64,000 nt of DNA from Branchinecta lynchi. Taxonomy: Eukaryota > Arthropoda > Branchiopoda > Anostraca > Branchinectidae. Below are positions 10,991 to 22,077 of the stretch, piece after piece. Location: NCBI GenBank assembly GCA_023053575.1, contig JAKZAP010000021.1, positions 16,120,212 through 16,184,211 of the forward strand, in the 5' to 3' direction. The first letter of the stretch is position 1; every line of letters begins with the position of its first letter. Under the pieces are notes generated by a model. That model was not told the DNA's origin. It worked only from the letters and a program-made list of their open reading frames with translations, and searched no databases. Both the position numbers and the translations under genes were made by a program.

Positions 10991-12170
10991 AAAACACAAA
11001 GAAAAAAAATATAATATTTAATATTCTCTCCCATCCTTAACAAGTAGGCTATTAGTTAAATATATAGCTTTTTATTTTATTTAATTTTTATTTAAACCAT
11101 CTCGTGTAGCGTACTCTATAATGACTGACGGCAGACTATTCCAAATGGAAAACCCTAGATTATGAATCAAATGAGATAACAACTTTGAACACACCCTAAC
11201 TAATCTCTCAAGACCATATAGAAAGTGGGACGAAGCCACACTCCAGGTTTGGAAATTTGTTTAAGGATCGTCATCCCAAAGCTTAACGAAAATGCTAAAT
11301 GCGAAACTGGTTTAATGGAATGCGGCACCGAGTAGAAACTGCAAGGCCTCAAGGCAGCTAAAAGACAAGTTGGCCAACATCAACCTCTCGCATTCTTGTA
11401 ACTTCACATTTACTTTCTCCCGAAGAATCGATTACCATACAGAAGCAAAGCGAAAAATGTAAGAGACGAACCAGATCGGGCTCGAAACGTTTTTTTCACG
11501 GACTCGGCCTCGTTGCTTATGGGGCATGACTTGGAACGGACTCCTTTCGAAATCCGGCCGAATTCAAAGTCCGGGTAAACGGCTCGGCACGTCATACCCA
11601 GAAGAACCTCCGCGACGAACTTTTTTTAAAATACCTTGTGTGTTATCTGTTTGTAGAGAAAGTTCTGACATTTTTCCAATACAACTGGATTGTCGCCGGA
11701 GGATGTCTTGTTATTGTTGCTGGCATTCAAGGGGACACAGCTGACTTTTATTGTCAATAAAGTGCTCTTGGGTTTGGATTGATCAAATTAGGAACTCCGG
11801 ATTCCATTCAGAGTGTTGGAATTAATGCAGGATGATAGTCCAAAGGGCTAGATGCTAACCATTCAGCATTCAAGTTTAACTGAAAATACAACTCATTTTG
11901 TACCATTCAATTGGATACACTGAATTATTTGGATTCTGCTAAGGGATTTTCTGATTTTCCACTATCTGCTCGACTACTGACGTTTCTCCCAGCACCACAA
12001 CGAAAAATGCTGAAGGCTGCTTGTGCAAGAATACCCATCTTTTTTATCAAGCATACATTATAGGTACAAGCGCATACAGGTACTAGAAATCGACAAGGAA
12101 AGTCTATTTTGCGGTAAAAGTAGAGTAAAGAAGTAACGCATTTTCATCAGGTCTTCAACCCTATTTCAGC
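10991..12170. other. No gene recognised
   Basis: AT-rich. Frames up to about 72 codons around 11410-11744 overlap on both strands and show no family motifs. Confidence 0.45.
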
Positions 12171-12770
12171 CGTATAGCGATCGCAATTTCTGCCCGTTCG
12201 TCGGTCTGTCTGTCTGTCGTTCCGGGTTTTGCTAGTTCGGGCACTTCCACGGAAGCTAGGACGATGAAACTTGGCAGGCATATCAGGGACCCCAAATGAT
12301 TAAGTCGGAAATAGTCACTTTCCCGATCCGAATATCGTGGGGGAGTGGGAATCCAGAATATTGAGGAATTTATAACTTTTAAACGGGTGATCGGAAATTA
12401 ATAAAACTTGATACTAGGAAAGACCTCGTGCCCCAGACGACCTGATTAAAATCTGGACGGGATCCGATGACTTTGGGGGGAGCCGGAAGGGGGGGAATTT
12501 TGGGGCGGAAATCTTGGGAAACGCTTAGAGTGGAGGGATCGGGATGAAACTTGGTCGGAAGAACAAGCGCAAGTCCTAGATACATCGTTGGCATGACCGG
12601 ATCGGATCCGAGCACTGCGGGATACGTTTGGAGGGGGGGGAGGTCTGATGATTCAACCAGTTCAGTACTTCCCGATGTACTAGGATGATGGGACTCGGCA
12701 GAAATATCAGGGATAACAGGCGATCGGATCTGAATGAAACTCGGCAAGTGGAAAGAGCTTTTGTCTCAGA
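12171..12770 (-). repeat. Family B dispersed block
   Basis: Reverse-strand family B subunits are recognised by GATGAAACTTGG and CGGATCCGAGCACTG motifs, with a G-rich stretch near 12630. A long reverse frame crosses it only because the repeat lacks stops in one phase. Confidence 0.6.
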
Positions 12771-12821
12771 TGTCTTCTTTCATTCTCGTTCGTTCTTTCC
12801 CTTATTTTGTCTCTCCTTTTC

Positions 12822-13738
12822 GGGATCCCAAAACGTAAGTGGAGGGATACCTATGACATCGCAAAAGTTGTCCGTCTGTTAGCACGATAACTGTCGAAGG
12901 GGTTGAGATATTTTGATCAAACTTGCCATGAGGAGTCTTTGGTCAAAGTACAGGTCAAGTTCGAAGATGGGCTATGTAGCTCTATATTTAGGGGTGGGGG
13001 AGGGGATTGAAATTAAGGGGAACAAAAAATATGTTTTAAAAGCTAATGAAATAGTCGAATCAGGGGTAAGGAGACATGCTGAATCCGAATATGGAATTTA
13101 TTTTCTCGCCGGACGAATCGTTCACCCGGAATCCGACGATAACCGGAAACTTTTTGAAAAGTAAAAGTTCAATATGAAGTTGATTGGAGGTTCAATTTAG
13201 GGGCAAGGTCCGAATATGAAAACTTTTTTCTCGTCGGAAAATTAGTTGGACCCGGCCAAAACCGGAGTATTTGTTAAAAGTGAAAGTTTTATTTAAATGT
13301 GATAAGATGTTCGATTTGCGGGTAAGTAGACATGCTGAATTCGCATACGACAATCGTTTTCTCATCGGACGTATAGATAGCTCGGAATCCGGCGGTCTTA
13401 GAAGTAAAAGTTTCATCTGAAGTTGATTGCAGGTGGGATGTGGGCGTAAGGAGACTTGCTGAATTCGTTTTTGAGCTTTATTTTTTCGCCGGACAAGTAG
13501 CAATTCCGCCGAAACCGGAAAATTGGCAGAAGTAAGGCAGGAAGTTTCGATCTGCTTCGTCAAAAGAGATATGACTTAAAGGGGTAAACGCACATGTTCA
13601 ATCCATATCCATAGTAAAAGTGTTCAAGGAGTCTGGTGTTCAAGGAGTCTGGCGAAGACTGGATCTGGCGACGACAAGACCCAATTGTCTGGATTAAATT
13701 TTAACTTTTGGGATCCCATCGCAACCTTTGGTCTTGTT
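12822..13738 (+). repeat. Family A repeat, nearly complete copy
   Basis: Opens with GGGATCCCAAAACGTAAG and closes with GGGATCCCATCGCAACC followed by TTTGGTCTTGTT. In between: a GTCCGTCTG module, a G-rich module near 13000, and several subunits centred on CCGGAATCCG and GACATGCTGAA. The subunits translate to similar short peptides in one frame, but stops interrupt them and I do not call a gene. A second copy follows at 14085. Confidence 0.75.
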
Positions 13739-13740
13739 CT

Positions 13741-14015
13741 GCTAGAAGTTAACAGGCCTGGAAAAGCTCTTAAAACTGCCAGAGCCAGGAGTAACCTGTT
13801 GAAAGCAGAGCCAAGTTTTAAAGAACCTCTCGCACTATTTACTATTCAACTTACAGTATTTTAAAATACTTGAATACTTTATACCTAGGCTGTGCTTTCA
13901 ACAAATAACCCAAGATTTTGGCTGTTTTAGGCCTTTTCCAAGACACGTTGACTTACAGCGAAAACAGGGACAAAATTTACATAACCGGTTTTCTGATGGA
14001 AAAACTTCTTCCAGA
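13741..14015. repeat. Foldback family T (imperfect inverted repeat)
   Basis: The left arm (13741-13835) and right arm (about 13890-13985, reverse complement) share GTTGAAAGCAGAGCC-like and GGAAAAG motifs, so the strand can fold on itself. It lies exactly between two family A copies. Single-arm relatives are at 10796-10990 and 28200-28420. Confidence 0.55.
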
Positions 14016-14084
14016 CAACCGTTGACAGCGTGATACACATCGAAGGTAGCAAAACACGGCAAGTGAGAAAATAACGTTGTTTCT

Positions 14085-15006
14085 GGGATCCCAAAACGTA
14101 AGTGGAGGGATACCTATGACATCGCAAAAGTTGTCCGTGTGTCCGTCCGTCCGTCTGTTAGCACGATAACTCTCGAAGGGGTTGAGATATTTTGTTCGAA
14201 TTTTGCACGATGACTGTTTGGGTCAAAGTACAGTTAAAGTTCGAAGATGGGCTCTGTAGCTCTATATTTAGGGGTGGGGGAGGGGTTTCAAATTAAGGGG
14301 CAAAAATAGTTGCTGTGAGGGTAAGAAGACATGCTGAATCCGAATATGAAATTTACTTTCTTGCCGGACAAGTAGTTCACTCGGAATCCGGCGACAACCG
14401 GAAACAAAATTTGCGACCAGTTTTCGGCTATAGCAGTCCTACCCCTTTATTCTCAAACTAGTATAGCTCTGCGCCTGGATTCCGGCATTCATTTGTTTAT
14501 TCTGTGTGACGTCGGAAAGATCTAGTGTAATCGAAGGTCGAACGGGTTGATCTATAATGTTCAGGCGAGGATGTTGTTCAATAGGATTCATTGGTAAAGT
14601 ATAGGTCAAGTTCGTAGATGGGTCCTTTAGTCCTATCTTTAGAGGCAGAGGAGGGGTTTCGAATTTACGGTAAAACATGTATGTTTTATAAGCTAACATG
14701 ATATTCATTAAGGCTGTAAGGCCGTCCGCTGAATCCATATCTGAACTTGGTTTTCTTGCTGGACAAATGGTTCATCACGAATTCGACTGATACTGGAAAT
14801 TTGGTTGAAGCTCAAAGCTGTTTCTGAAATCGATTAGAGATTCGGTATTGGGGCAAGGAGACATGCTGAATCCTTTTTTGAACTTTATTTTACTATTAAA
14901 AATATTCAAGGAACCTGAGACTGAAGACTGAATGGCGAAGACATGACCCAATCGTTTGAATCAAACGTTGGATTTTTGGGATCACATCGGAACCTTTGGT
15001 CTTGTT
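14085..15006 (+). repeat. Family A repeat, nearly complete copy
   Basis: Same module order as 12822-13738: BamHI palindrome, GTCCGTCCGTCCGTCTG, G-rich block near 14270, worn internal subunits, then GGGATCACATCGGAACC at the 3' end, where one base change destroys the second BamHI site. Confidence 0.72.
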
Positions 15007-15081
15007 TTTAGAGGGGTTAGAATGTACCGTACGAAATTGGGGTCTCCGGATTTAAAAATATATGAGTGATATGGAAGTAAA

Positions 15082-15267
15082 GCCCCGTTCACAAGCATGC
15101 CTAGCCAAGCGCCGATGCCTAGGCACGTGCCTAGCATCACCGCTCACATCCATGCTTAGGCACAGATTCTGGGCCACGGAGTTCCAGGCTTTATAACTCG
15201 GTGCCTGGCTAAGCTTCGGCACGTGCCTATGCATCTGTGCTTGGCCAGGTATGCTTGTGAACGCGGC
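15082..15267. mobile_element. Hairpin MITE with GCCCCGTTCACAAGCATGCC termini
   Basis: The left end is the near-reverse complement of the right end (GGTATGCTTGTGAACGCGGC). The interior has further CCTAGGCACGTGCC-like palindromic pieces, so nearly the whole element can form one hairpin. TAA lies close outside both ends, suggesting a PIF/Harbinger-type 3-bp target, but the exact border is ambiguous by one or two bases. Confidence 0.6.
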
Positions 15268-15362
15268 ATAAGTTGCATTAGTATTATAGGTAAGACATGT
15301 CCTTTAAAGTAAGTCAACTATTTTTAAATACTGGAACATTAAACAGTAGCCTTAAATCCTGG

Positions 15363-15850
15363 AACATAAACAAGAGCCTCAAAAATGATCCAAGGCTTGA
15401 AGAATATCCGTACAGAATATCCCAACTCTAAACATATAGATAAAAAGAGGAGATGTCATCCAGACCTATAAGATCCTCCACACGAGCCAGTTTCCCAAAA
15501 TCTTCCCAGGAAACCCATCTATCAAAACACGTGGACACACCAGAAGAATCCAAAAACCCTGTGCTTCAACAAGAATCAGACATCAATTCTTCTCTACCAG
15601 AAAAATACACCTTTGGAACTCCCTCTACAAAAAAAAATAGCAAACTGTGACACAGTTGAATCTTTCAAAAAATCTGTTGATGAGGAGTGGAACGACATCG
15701 AGTGGAAGCTGAAATAGAATGCCGTTGATACTGTTTAAAGTTTCACCACAAAACAAACAAATCATCATATATACCAACCATACAGTCAACTACAGAGCCA
15801 AATCTCCAGGAGAAATCCTTATTTTGCTCCAAGCTGCAATTTAAGGTAAT
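15363..15850 (+). pseudogene. CR1/Jockey-like RT C-terminal fragment
   Basis: Reading frames join into a typical ORF2 tail: KMIQGLKN near 15385, KRGDVIQTYKIL near 15440, IKTRGHTRRIQKP near 15520, RHQFFSTRKIHLWNSL near 15570, a frame change around 15640, then SFKKSVDEEWNDIEW before TAG at about 15716. The catalytic domain is missing. The 3' end (15825-15862) has TGCAATTTAAGGTAATTCAAGG, which resembles the end of the fragment at 22985-23390, so both belong to one family with an AAGGTAA-type terminus. It carries stops and frameshifts and is inactive. Confidence 0.8.
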
Positions 15851-15862
15851 TCAAGGTAAATA

Positions 15863-16161
15863 GTGCAAGAAGATCTTTAACAGTTTGAATCAAAGGAAAG
15901 TTGAAACACTTGGCTCTTAGCTTTTATTAAGTTCTTAGTTTAACATTCCCATTTGACTGTTTTAGGGGGGAAATAAAAATAAGGTGGTCCAAAATAATTA
16001 ACTGATGTTCGAAGAGGCATATCTACTGTCAGGGTACTTTAAGTTACTTTGCATCAAAGCAAAAAAATAATAAATTTTTCTTTTAAGATTTTTCTCTCAT
16101 TTTAGGACAAATGTGAAATGACAAGAGACATTCAGAAGGTGATAGAAACACAGAGAAATTG
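15863..16161. other. No gene recognised
   Basis: AT-rich and without repeats seen elsewhere in the window. Confidence 0.4.
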
Positions 16162-16830
16162 ATTGGCAATCCTGGAAGGATTGCAGGATTCCTGTCTGCT
16201 GCCCAGCGATACAAAAATCTTCAATTTTTGGTCATGGTGCCCCAGCGCCTGGGCATGCCCCAACGTATGGGCATGGTGCTCATACCAGTTTACCACAAAC
16301 CCCTGATTCTTGGATACCCTATGCCAAATGCTGGGTATATCTAGCATTTGGCATGCCCTATTACTAACGCCAGATACACTATGCTAAATGCTGGATACTC
16401 CAGCCAAACAAAATATTGATGATTTGAGAGAAGCTCAAAAATCAACCAATCAGAACTGTGGTGGGGTGTGTCAGGGTTATACCATCAAAAGATATCCAGC
16501 ATTTGGCATACTCTATTCAGCGTTAGGCATAGGGTATGCCACCGCTAGATATATCCAGCGTTTGGCATAGCCTATCCAAAAATCAGGGGTTTATGGTTGA
16601 CTGGGTCATATGTTGGTGGCACCATACTCTGGAGCAAGGGTATGGAACCACCATGAAAAATATGCTGAAGTGAGAAGTTGAAATGGAAATTTGCTTTTCA
16701 AGCAGATTTTCCTGGGGATACAATGCCTTTGCTCTAGGGCATGGTGCCCCAACATCTCAGCACCATGCCCATACGTTGGGGCATGCCCTGACGTTGGGAG
16801 CCCCATGCCCAAAAATTAAGGATTGCCTGT
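16162..16830. mobile_element. Long foldback element with internal palindromes
   Basis: The outer arms match in inverted form: GGCAATCC near 16166 with GGATTGCC near 16820, and GCCCCAACGTATGGGCATGG (about 16256) with its reverse complement near 16764-16783. Inner arms carry copies of ATGCCAAATGCTGG in alternating orientation, for example a short palindrome at about 16320-16358. The structure fits a foldback/MITE. I could not define a TSD. Short frames on both strands are by-products of the symmetry. Confidence 0.6.
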
Positions 16831-16994
16831 AACAAAAATCAGGGATTTATGACAGATTTTTCATGTGTTCATGACAGACTACTTTAAAGTCTTTAGTCCC
16901 CAGATTATGGCATCCAACCCTTCAAAAGAACTGCATCTGTTTTATCATGAAAGACAGAGTACATCCACTCCTACACAGATCCTACAGTTTTGGG

Positions 16995-17095
16995 CATGGT
17001 AGGCTACTTACTACACTCCTGAGAGTGATAAGCAAATAGATACGATTTCGAAAAGGTTGGAACAGTAACTAACTAACAGTTACTACCCATTAGAT
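16995..17095. mobile_element. Fragment of GAGCGTGTTCCA MITE family
   Basis: Holds the inner part of that family (GAGAGTGATAAGCAAATAG and GGTTGGAACAGTAACTAAC), compared with 35220-35310 and 49830-49930, without clear ends. Confidence 0.45.
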
Positions 17096-17129
17096 AGTGC
17101 AAAACAGATACATCAAGCCTACTTCAGCC

Positions 17130-17285
17130 AAATTTTATTAGAGCTATATTTTGGCCCTTCTTGGCCTGCCGCTCAACTTGAGCAGCTATGAGCCTGAAGA
17201 GGACCTTTGCGAAGAAGAAGAAGCAGAGAAGAAGGGCCAAAATATAGCTCTAGTCAAATTCAGCTATCCATTTTGCAGTGTCAAG
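17130..17285. mobile_element. PLE-like terminal repeats, second subfamily, head-to-head pair
   Basis: A minus arm (17135-17180, containing TATTTTGGCCCTTCTTGG) faces a plus arm (about 17185-17285). The plus arm has CCTGAAGAGGACC and later GGGCCAAAATATAG, so the GAAA of the hammerhead-like core has become CAAA. Its outer end, TTTTGCAGTGTCAAGCATGA, matches 35740-35755 and 45920-45935. The pair mirrors the arrangement of the main family. Confidence 0.6.
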
Positions 17286-17818
17286 CATGATTTGCTCTCA
17301 GCTTGGGGTGAAGTGGGGTGAAGCCTGAACGAATATTTAAAGTGCTACCTATTGTTTGAAGGCGGAACCTGGGTGGAACACACTCCATATATTATCATCA
17401 TTCCTGCATTATTAGTTTAGTCCACTCTTGCAACTTTGCAGTCGGGAGGTTTCCTCTGATCTGGAAGTCCGGTAACCTCTTTACCATGAAGTTTTGCCTG
17501 TAACACTTAAACCTCTGGTCTCTGAGTTTCCACTGTTCCCGGAGTTAGTCTTCCTACTAACATCTGATCGAGATTATGTTATATTATGTTTTAATTTATT
17601 TTGCAGTGGAAAACAAAATCAAGATTCAAGGACAAAGTGGCCAGAATTTAGTTCAAAACCATCAACTGTTCAAAGTTAGTTCAAATTTTTATTTTATTTA
17701 TTTATTTGTATAACCCGGTGAAAAGACAGATTAGGTGAGTACAAACAATGAAAAGGAACACAAAACACTAAAATACACTAAAACTCACTCTAGAAGAAGG
17801 GACAAGCCCCCAACCAGG
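17286..17818. other. Gap with a retrotransposon-tail-like stretch
   Basis: 17286-17690 has no recognised feature. About 17690-17800 begins with (ATTT)n and continues A-rich, resembling a reverse-strand 3' tail. No gene. Confidence 0.35.
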
Positions 17819-18534
17819 GGGGTAGACAGTCTAGTACACTAGCCCCTTTTCAGGCACGGTGCTCAAACGTCTAGCACATGCCTGGGTGCTAGACGTTCAA
17901 GCACTGTACCTTGGATCTCATGTATGGTGCATGGATTTCAGTATACAGTGCATACACCAAAAACACATTTTCTGTCATAACAGCTGAGCACCAGCTCGGA
18001 CAGGGCTGAAATTACTACCATGAATTAGAGAAATCAAAGACAATCCTTTATATATTTTTCACAACAAAAACAAAAGGGCTCGGCTGATGACAGATGTGAA
18101 AAACCTCATTTCCTTTTCTACATAGTCAAGGGTTTTGCATGCAAAGTGTCCTGTACCTCAGCTTTTTCTACCTAGCAGCCAACCAGAATATTGGCTCTTG
18201 GGAAATAGATAGGGAAAATACATGGAAAATCGATAGGGTGCTGTTAGGTTTTTCATCTCCATCATTATTAGAGCCCGTTTGTTTTTGTTGTGAAAAATAT
18301 ATAAAGGATTGTCTTTGATTTCTCTAATTCATAGTCGTAATTTCAGCCCTGTCCGAGCCGGTGCTCAGTTATGATGACAGAAACTGTGTTTTTTCTGTAT
18401 GCCCTGTATACTGAAATCCATGCACCATACATGAAATCCAAGGTACAGTGCTTGAACGTCTAGCACCCAGGCATGGTGCTAGACGTTTGAGCACCGTGCC
18501 TGAAAAGGGGCTAGTGTACTAGACTGGGGGTAGA
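17819..18534. mobile_element. hAT-type foldback, 700 bp, perfect 8-bp TSD
   Basis: The element spans 17827-18526. It starts CAGTCTAGTACACTAGCCCC and ends with the exact reverse complement. The arms are about 250 bp and the spacer about 200 bp. The flanks are GGGGTAGA at 17819-17826 and again at 18527-18534. An 8-bp duplication and a CAG...CTG end are typical of the hAT superfamily. Inner repeats CAAACGTCTAGCAC and GTGCTAGACGTTCAAGCAC add further hairpins. No transposase, so it is non-autonomous. Confidence 0.88.
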
Positions 18535-18743
18535 AAAAGGAGGAATTTTGCATATTGGTAATAACAAGAATGGAGGGAATAAAGATCTTTTTTCTTTAAA
18601 ACTAAAGAGAGGCCACAAAGAAATAAGATAGAACGGTCAGTAAAACTGCTGTAAAGTTTACTAGGGGCTTTTTTTTATTGTATTTCCCATGATGAGCAAC
18701 GATCTTCGAGTATGATACTTGAATCTTTCATTTTGCATCATTA

Positions 18744-18945
18744 ACTGACTGAGACCGGAACAATTTCTGTTAGTAATGTGGATGGCCAACCACCGAAGAG
18801 ATGTGACAAGGGGGATAGTCTTAGTTGGGAGAATAATTTCGTATCAAATGATTCGTCAGAGAAGCTGCAAAGAAGAACACCCCAAACAGGCAGGCTAGCT
18901 AAATTAGATCTAGGACAAAGATCAGAACACAATGCTACTGACCTA
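18744..18945 (+). CDS. Possible exon of unknown gene (weak)
   Basis: A frame open from 18744 reads as hydrophilic, low-repeat peptide (for example SVSNVDGQPPKRCDKGD and SLSWENNFVSNDSSEK), unlike the compositionally odd frames elsewhere. A possible acceptor ...GACTGAG lies at about 18743-18753. The frame stays open to 19127, but after about 18945 the translation turns hydrophobic and intron-like. There is no ATG at the left end and I recognise no family. It could be chance. I give it only because this is a non-repetitive stretch. Confidence 0.2.
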
Positions 18946-19678
18946 AATGTATATGCACTTCAGTGCGTTTTGTTGTTTAATGCAGCATCCAGAATTTCTT
19001 CTCTTTACTGGGACAAAATGCTTAGGCCTATTTCAATTTTGAAATTTAATTTCACATGTGCTTTCTCCTCCAGCATCATCACCTTTCATTTGCAAGGAAA
19101 CGTTCGGAAACCTCAGTTTCAGTACTAGCAGTATAAGCGCAATAGCGAACAGTTCAGGCTATCATGTGAAAGAAATGGCAAGACCAGGGCAAGATAAATT
19201 TGAGAAAAACCAGATTTAACGCTGGCAAATCACCAATGCTGCTACTGCGAAAAGGGGACCAGGTTTCCTGGACTAATTTTCTTCATGTTCATTATGAAGT
19301 TGGAAATAAACTCAACTTTTCTGTGCGGAACTGATTATGGTGGAGAAATTCCGGGCAGTGGAGAAAACCCTGGCCGTCTTTAACATTAGGCATATATCTC
19401 TTCGTTTCCTGGGACTCCTCGGGGAACTGCGTAGATGCAGTCATTCCGCGCGAAGGGAGATAGCGATAACACGGGGATTCTTCAAAAGAAGTCCCCGGGG
19501 AACGGCGAGAATTTGCCCATAGTACCCGGCTGAAGTATTAGGTTTGTTGGTAATTGGTCGAATGTTAACGAAAACTCAAAAAGCGAGGCTTCACCTTCCA
19601 GATTTTTCTTCCGGATTTGAGACAGCCGTTTTCGTTGAGACAGATCAGGAAGGCGAAGCCAGGACAAAAACATCTAGA
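18946..19678. other. No gene; contains a fragment of the GCGTATTCTCGCC family
   Basis: 19410-19515 has CGGGGAACTGCG and GTCCCCGGGGAACGGCGAG, related to the termini of the element at 19679. Otherwise unassigned. Confidence 0.4.
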
Positions 19679-20085
19679 GGCGTATTCTCGCCGTTCCCGA
19701 GGACTCCTCGGGGAATCGAAGGGAACGGCGAGAATAGAGAGAGTCACTCCACGCGGACTCCGAGAACAAAAACAGCGAGAACACGGGGAATGCTTCTAAA
19801 ATCGATTTTGTTCGAATAAGAGATATGCAGTTAACAAAATCAGTCTGGATCCACTTTATTTTTGGTTTTGTTTATTCTGATTATTTTAAAATAATTTTAC
19901 ATTGCACCAATACCAGCAAAAATTGATTCCCCTCCGAATCTGAAAGGGAGTCCTTTTTGATGACGAGGATGATAATCGGAGCATTCCCCGTCCGACTCGC
20001 GAGAATGCGGGGAGTGAGTCCCCGGGACAAAAGAAAACGCCGGGACTCCTTAAGTGGAGTCCTCGGGGAACGGCGAGAATACGCT
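19679..20085. mobile_element. GCGTATTCTCGCC MITE, copy 1
   Basis: Inverted termini: GCGTATTCTCGCCGTTCCC on the left (from 19680) and GGGGAACGGCGAGAATACGC on the right (to 20084). The subterminal zone has a second local palindrome, GAGGACTCCTCGGGG. The interior matches the copy at 21747-22077 (TCTGGATCCACTTTATTTTT and TGGTTTTG). I could not establish the TSD. Frames on both strands over the termini are artefacts of the GC-rich palindromes. Confidence 0.68.
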
Positions 20086-20114
20086 TTTAAACATATAGAG
20101 TATTCCCGATGTCT

Positions 20115-20345
20115 GGAAGGTGCCATAGAGTCAACCCGTTCGAGAGACACTACAAATATGCAAATGGAGGAAGACAAGAGAAAGTGATTGACAGTCGTGA
20201 CTGGGATGCAAGGGGACATCTAGAAAATGTTGAAGAACAGGAAATTTAGCTGTCATCATTAGGCTATCAGGAAAATCTGGAAGGGTTGGCTTGACTATGC
20301 GGAAGCTCCGGACGTCTGGTAATCAAGAAGGTGAAGCCTGGCTTT
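20115..20345 (+). repeat. Dispersed repeat also at 22496-22660 and 23445-23510
   Basis: GGAAGGTGCCATAGAG, ATATGCAAATG and AAATGTTGAAGAA recur in the same order at 22496-22660. GGAAGC...GGTGAAGCCTGGCTTTTA recurs at 23460-23510. Unclassified. Confidence 0.45.
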
Positions 20346-21746
20346 AATACTTTTGATGACTATTTTTCCTTGCCAATACGTCCCTCATAAAATCCGTTGA
20401 CTAATTGCCACCAGACGGGCTAGATGAACAATAACAATCACACGTGAGATCTTGGTGTAAGTTATCTGAAGGGTCAATAAGCGATTAGATTTTAGCTTCA
20501 TACCGAGTCGCGGATTAGCCCCGTGGAAAAGTCAGCCAGCACTCAGCAATGAAGTCGGAATCCAGAAATGACAAACTTGATGACGCTTGACAGAACAGAG
20601 TTGGGTAAAGCCAAAATAGAGGAAGAGTAATTTCAGACAGTTCTAAACATGGCTAGCCGTAAGAGGAATTGAAAATAGCCCATCAAACCTGGAGAAACGT
20701 ACACAAAGAAGTAACGTATCATTATTTTCTTTACGATAGCGCACCTATCGGCCAAAAAAGAACTAATCTGAAAGAAATTTTATCAGGGGCGTATGCAAAA
20801 TCTCTGGGTAGCTAGCAGAAGAAACGCAGAAGTGGAGTCGCAGCTGCTCCCAAAGATCGTGGTGATTCATTGACACAGGATTTGAGTCGTTGAGTTTGAG
20901 TCGTACGGGCACGCTTACTCCTTCTTCCTGAGAATCAGTGGCGTGTTTTGGACTTCGTCATATAAAGTATTATCAGACCCCCAAAAGATCTATCGAGCGT
21001 CAAGAACGGGCTGTGTCCATCGAAAATAAAGAAGTAATTTGAAAACCACAAATTTCGCCCCAAGTATGTTTTCAGACATACGGATATTATCGATTAAAGG
21101 ACAATGTAAAAAAAAACGACGAGCTTGCTTTTACCCTCATTCCTCCGTCTGCAATCTTTGCGGTTTTCCATGTGGTTTCCTCTGAATCAGAAGGGACAGT
21201 CACTCACTCTCAACGGATGTACAACCGACGGACACCAAACAGGCAGACCGTATGGTACAGAACAACTTTAAGTAAGTTAGTAAGATCTATACAGAACCAA
21301 CTACAACCAAAAGCATAACTGTTCGTGTGTGAATCCGAAAAGCACCCAGGGCTATCTAGATATTAGCAGAAATTTTCAGGGTGGTCAACACGGGCAGCCG
21401 AAGCGACGCGTACACGAAACAATTAAGTGACAAGCTCCTTGAGCCCGAAGCATTTGCGGCGGTCTTAATTACCGATAAAGGGCCGCATGATGACATTTTA
21501 GTATTTGTTCAGATTTTACTTGTTGCCGTCTACAGTAAGGACGCATATTCCCACAGAAGAACTTCAGTATTCTTAGCATTTCTGTCGTCTATGCGTCGGG
21601 GCGGGCACCTTTTTGGCGATTTAGCAAAAAACAAGCTTTACTTTACGTCTGTATTCAACTTACTTCGGCTCCAGGAAATAGACAACCAGTCTTGAAACAG
21701 ACAAGCACCTTTTACACTTTTTTTGTACACATGTACATGCTTTATA
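20346..21746. other. No gene recognised
   Basis: A 104-codon frame at 21381-21695 lacks family motifs and I do not support it as a gene. No repeats noticed. Confidence 0.4.
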
Positions 21747-22077
21747 GGCGTATTCTCGCCGTTCCCCGAGGACTCCTTGGGGAATTGAAGGGAACGGCGA
21801 GAATAGATGGAGTCACTCCACGCGGACTCCGCGTACAGAAACAGCGAGAACACGGGAATGCTTCGAAAATGGATTTTCTTCGAAAAGAAAATATGCAGTT
21901 GAGAAACTAGCCTGGATCCACTTTATTTTTGGTTTTGTTTATTTTGATTGTTTTTAATGAATTCTGCACTGCACCAACACCAGCAAAAATTAATTCCCCT
22001 TCGAATCTGAAAGGGACTCATTTTTGATGATGGTGATGATAATCGGAACACTACCCGCCCGTGGCGAGAACACACCT
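21747..22077. mobile_element. GCGTATTCTCGCC MITE, copy 2
   Basis: Left terminus GGCGTATTCTCGCCGTTCCC. The right terminus is worn (GGCGAGAACACACC). Shares its interior with 19679-20085 but is about 75 bp shorter. Confidence 0.6.

Noticed and set aside
12379..12747. 122-codon minus frame rich in P and S
   Set aside because: It runs through a family B block. Equivalent frames occur in every block with the same phase.
13192..13563. Repeated peptide (RRHAE...LAGQ...RPESG...RK) in several family A frames, as if a repeat protein
   Set aside because: The similarity follows from the tandem DNA units. Stops and indels break the frame in every copy and there is no start.
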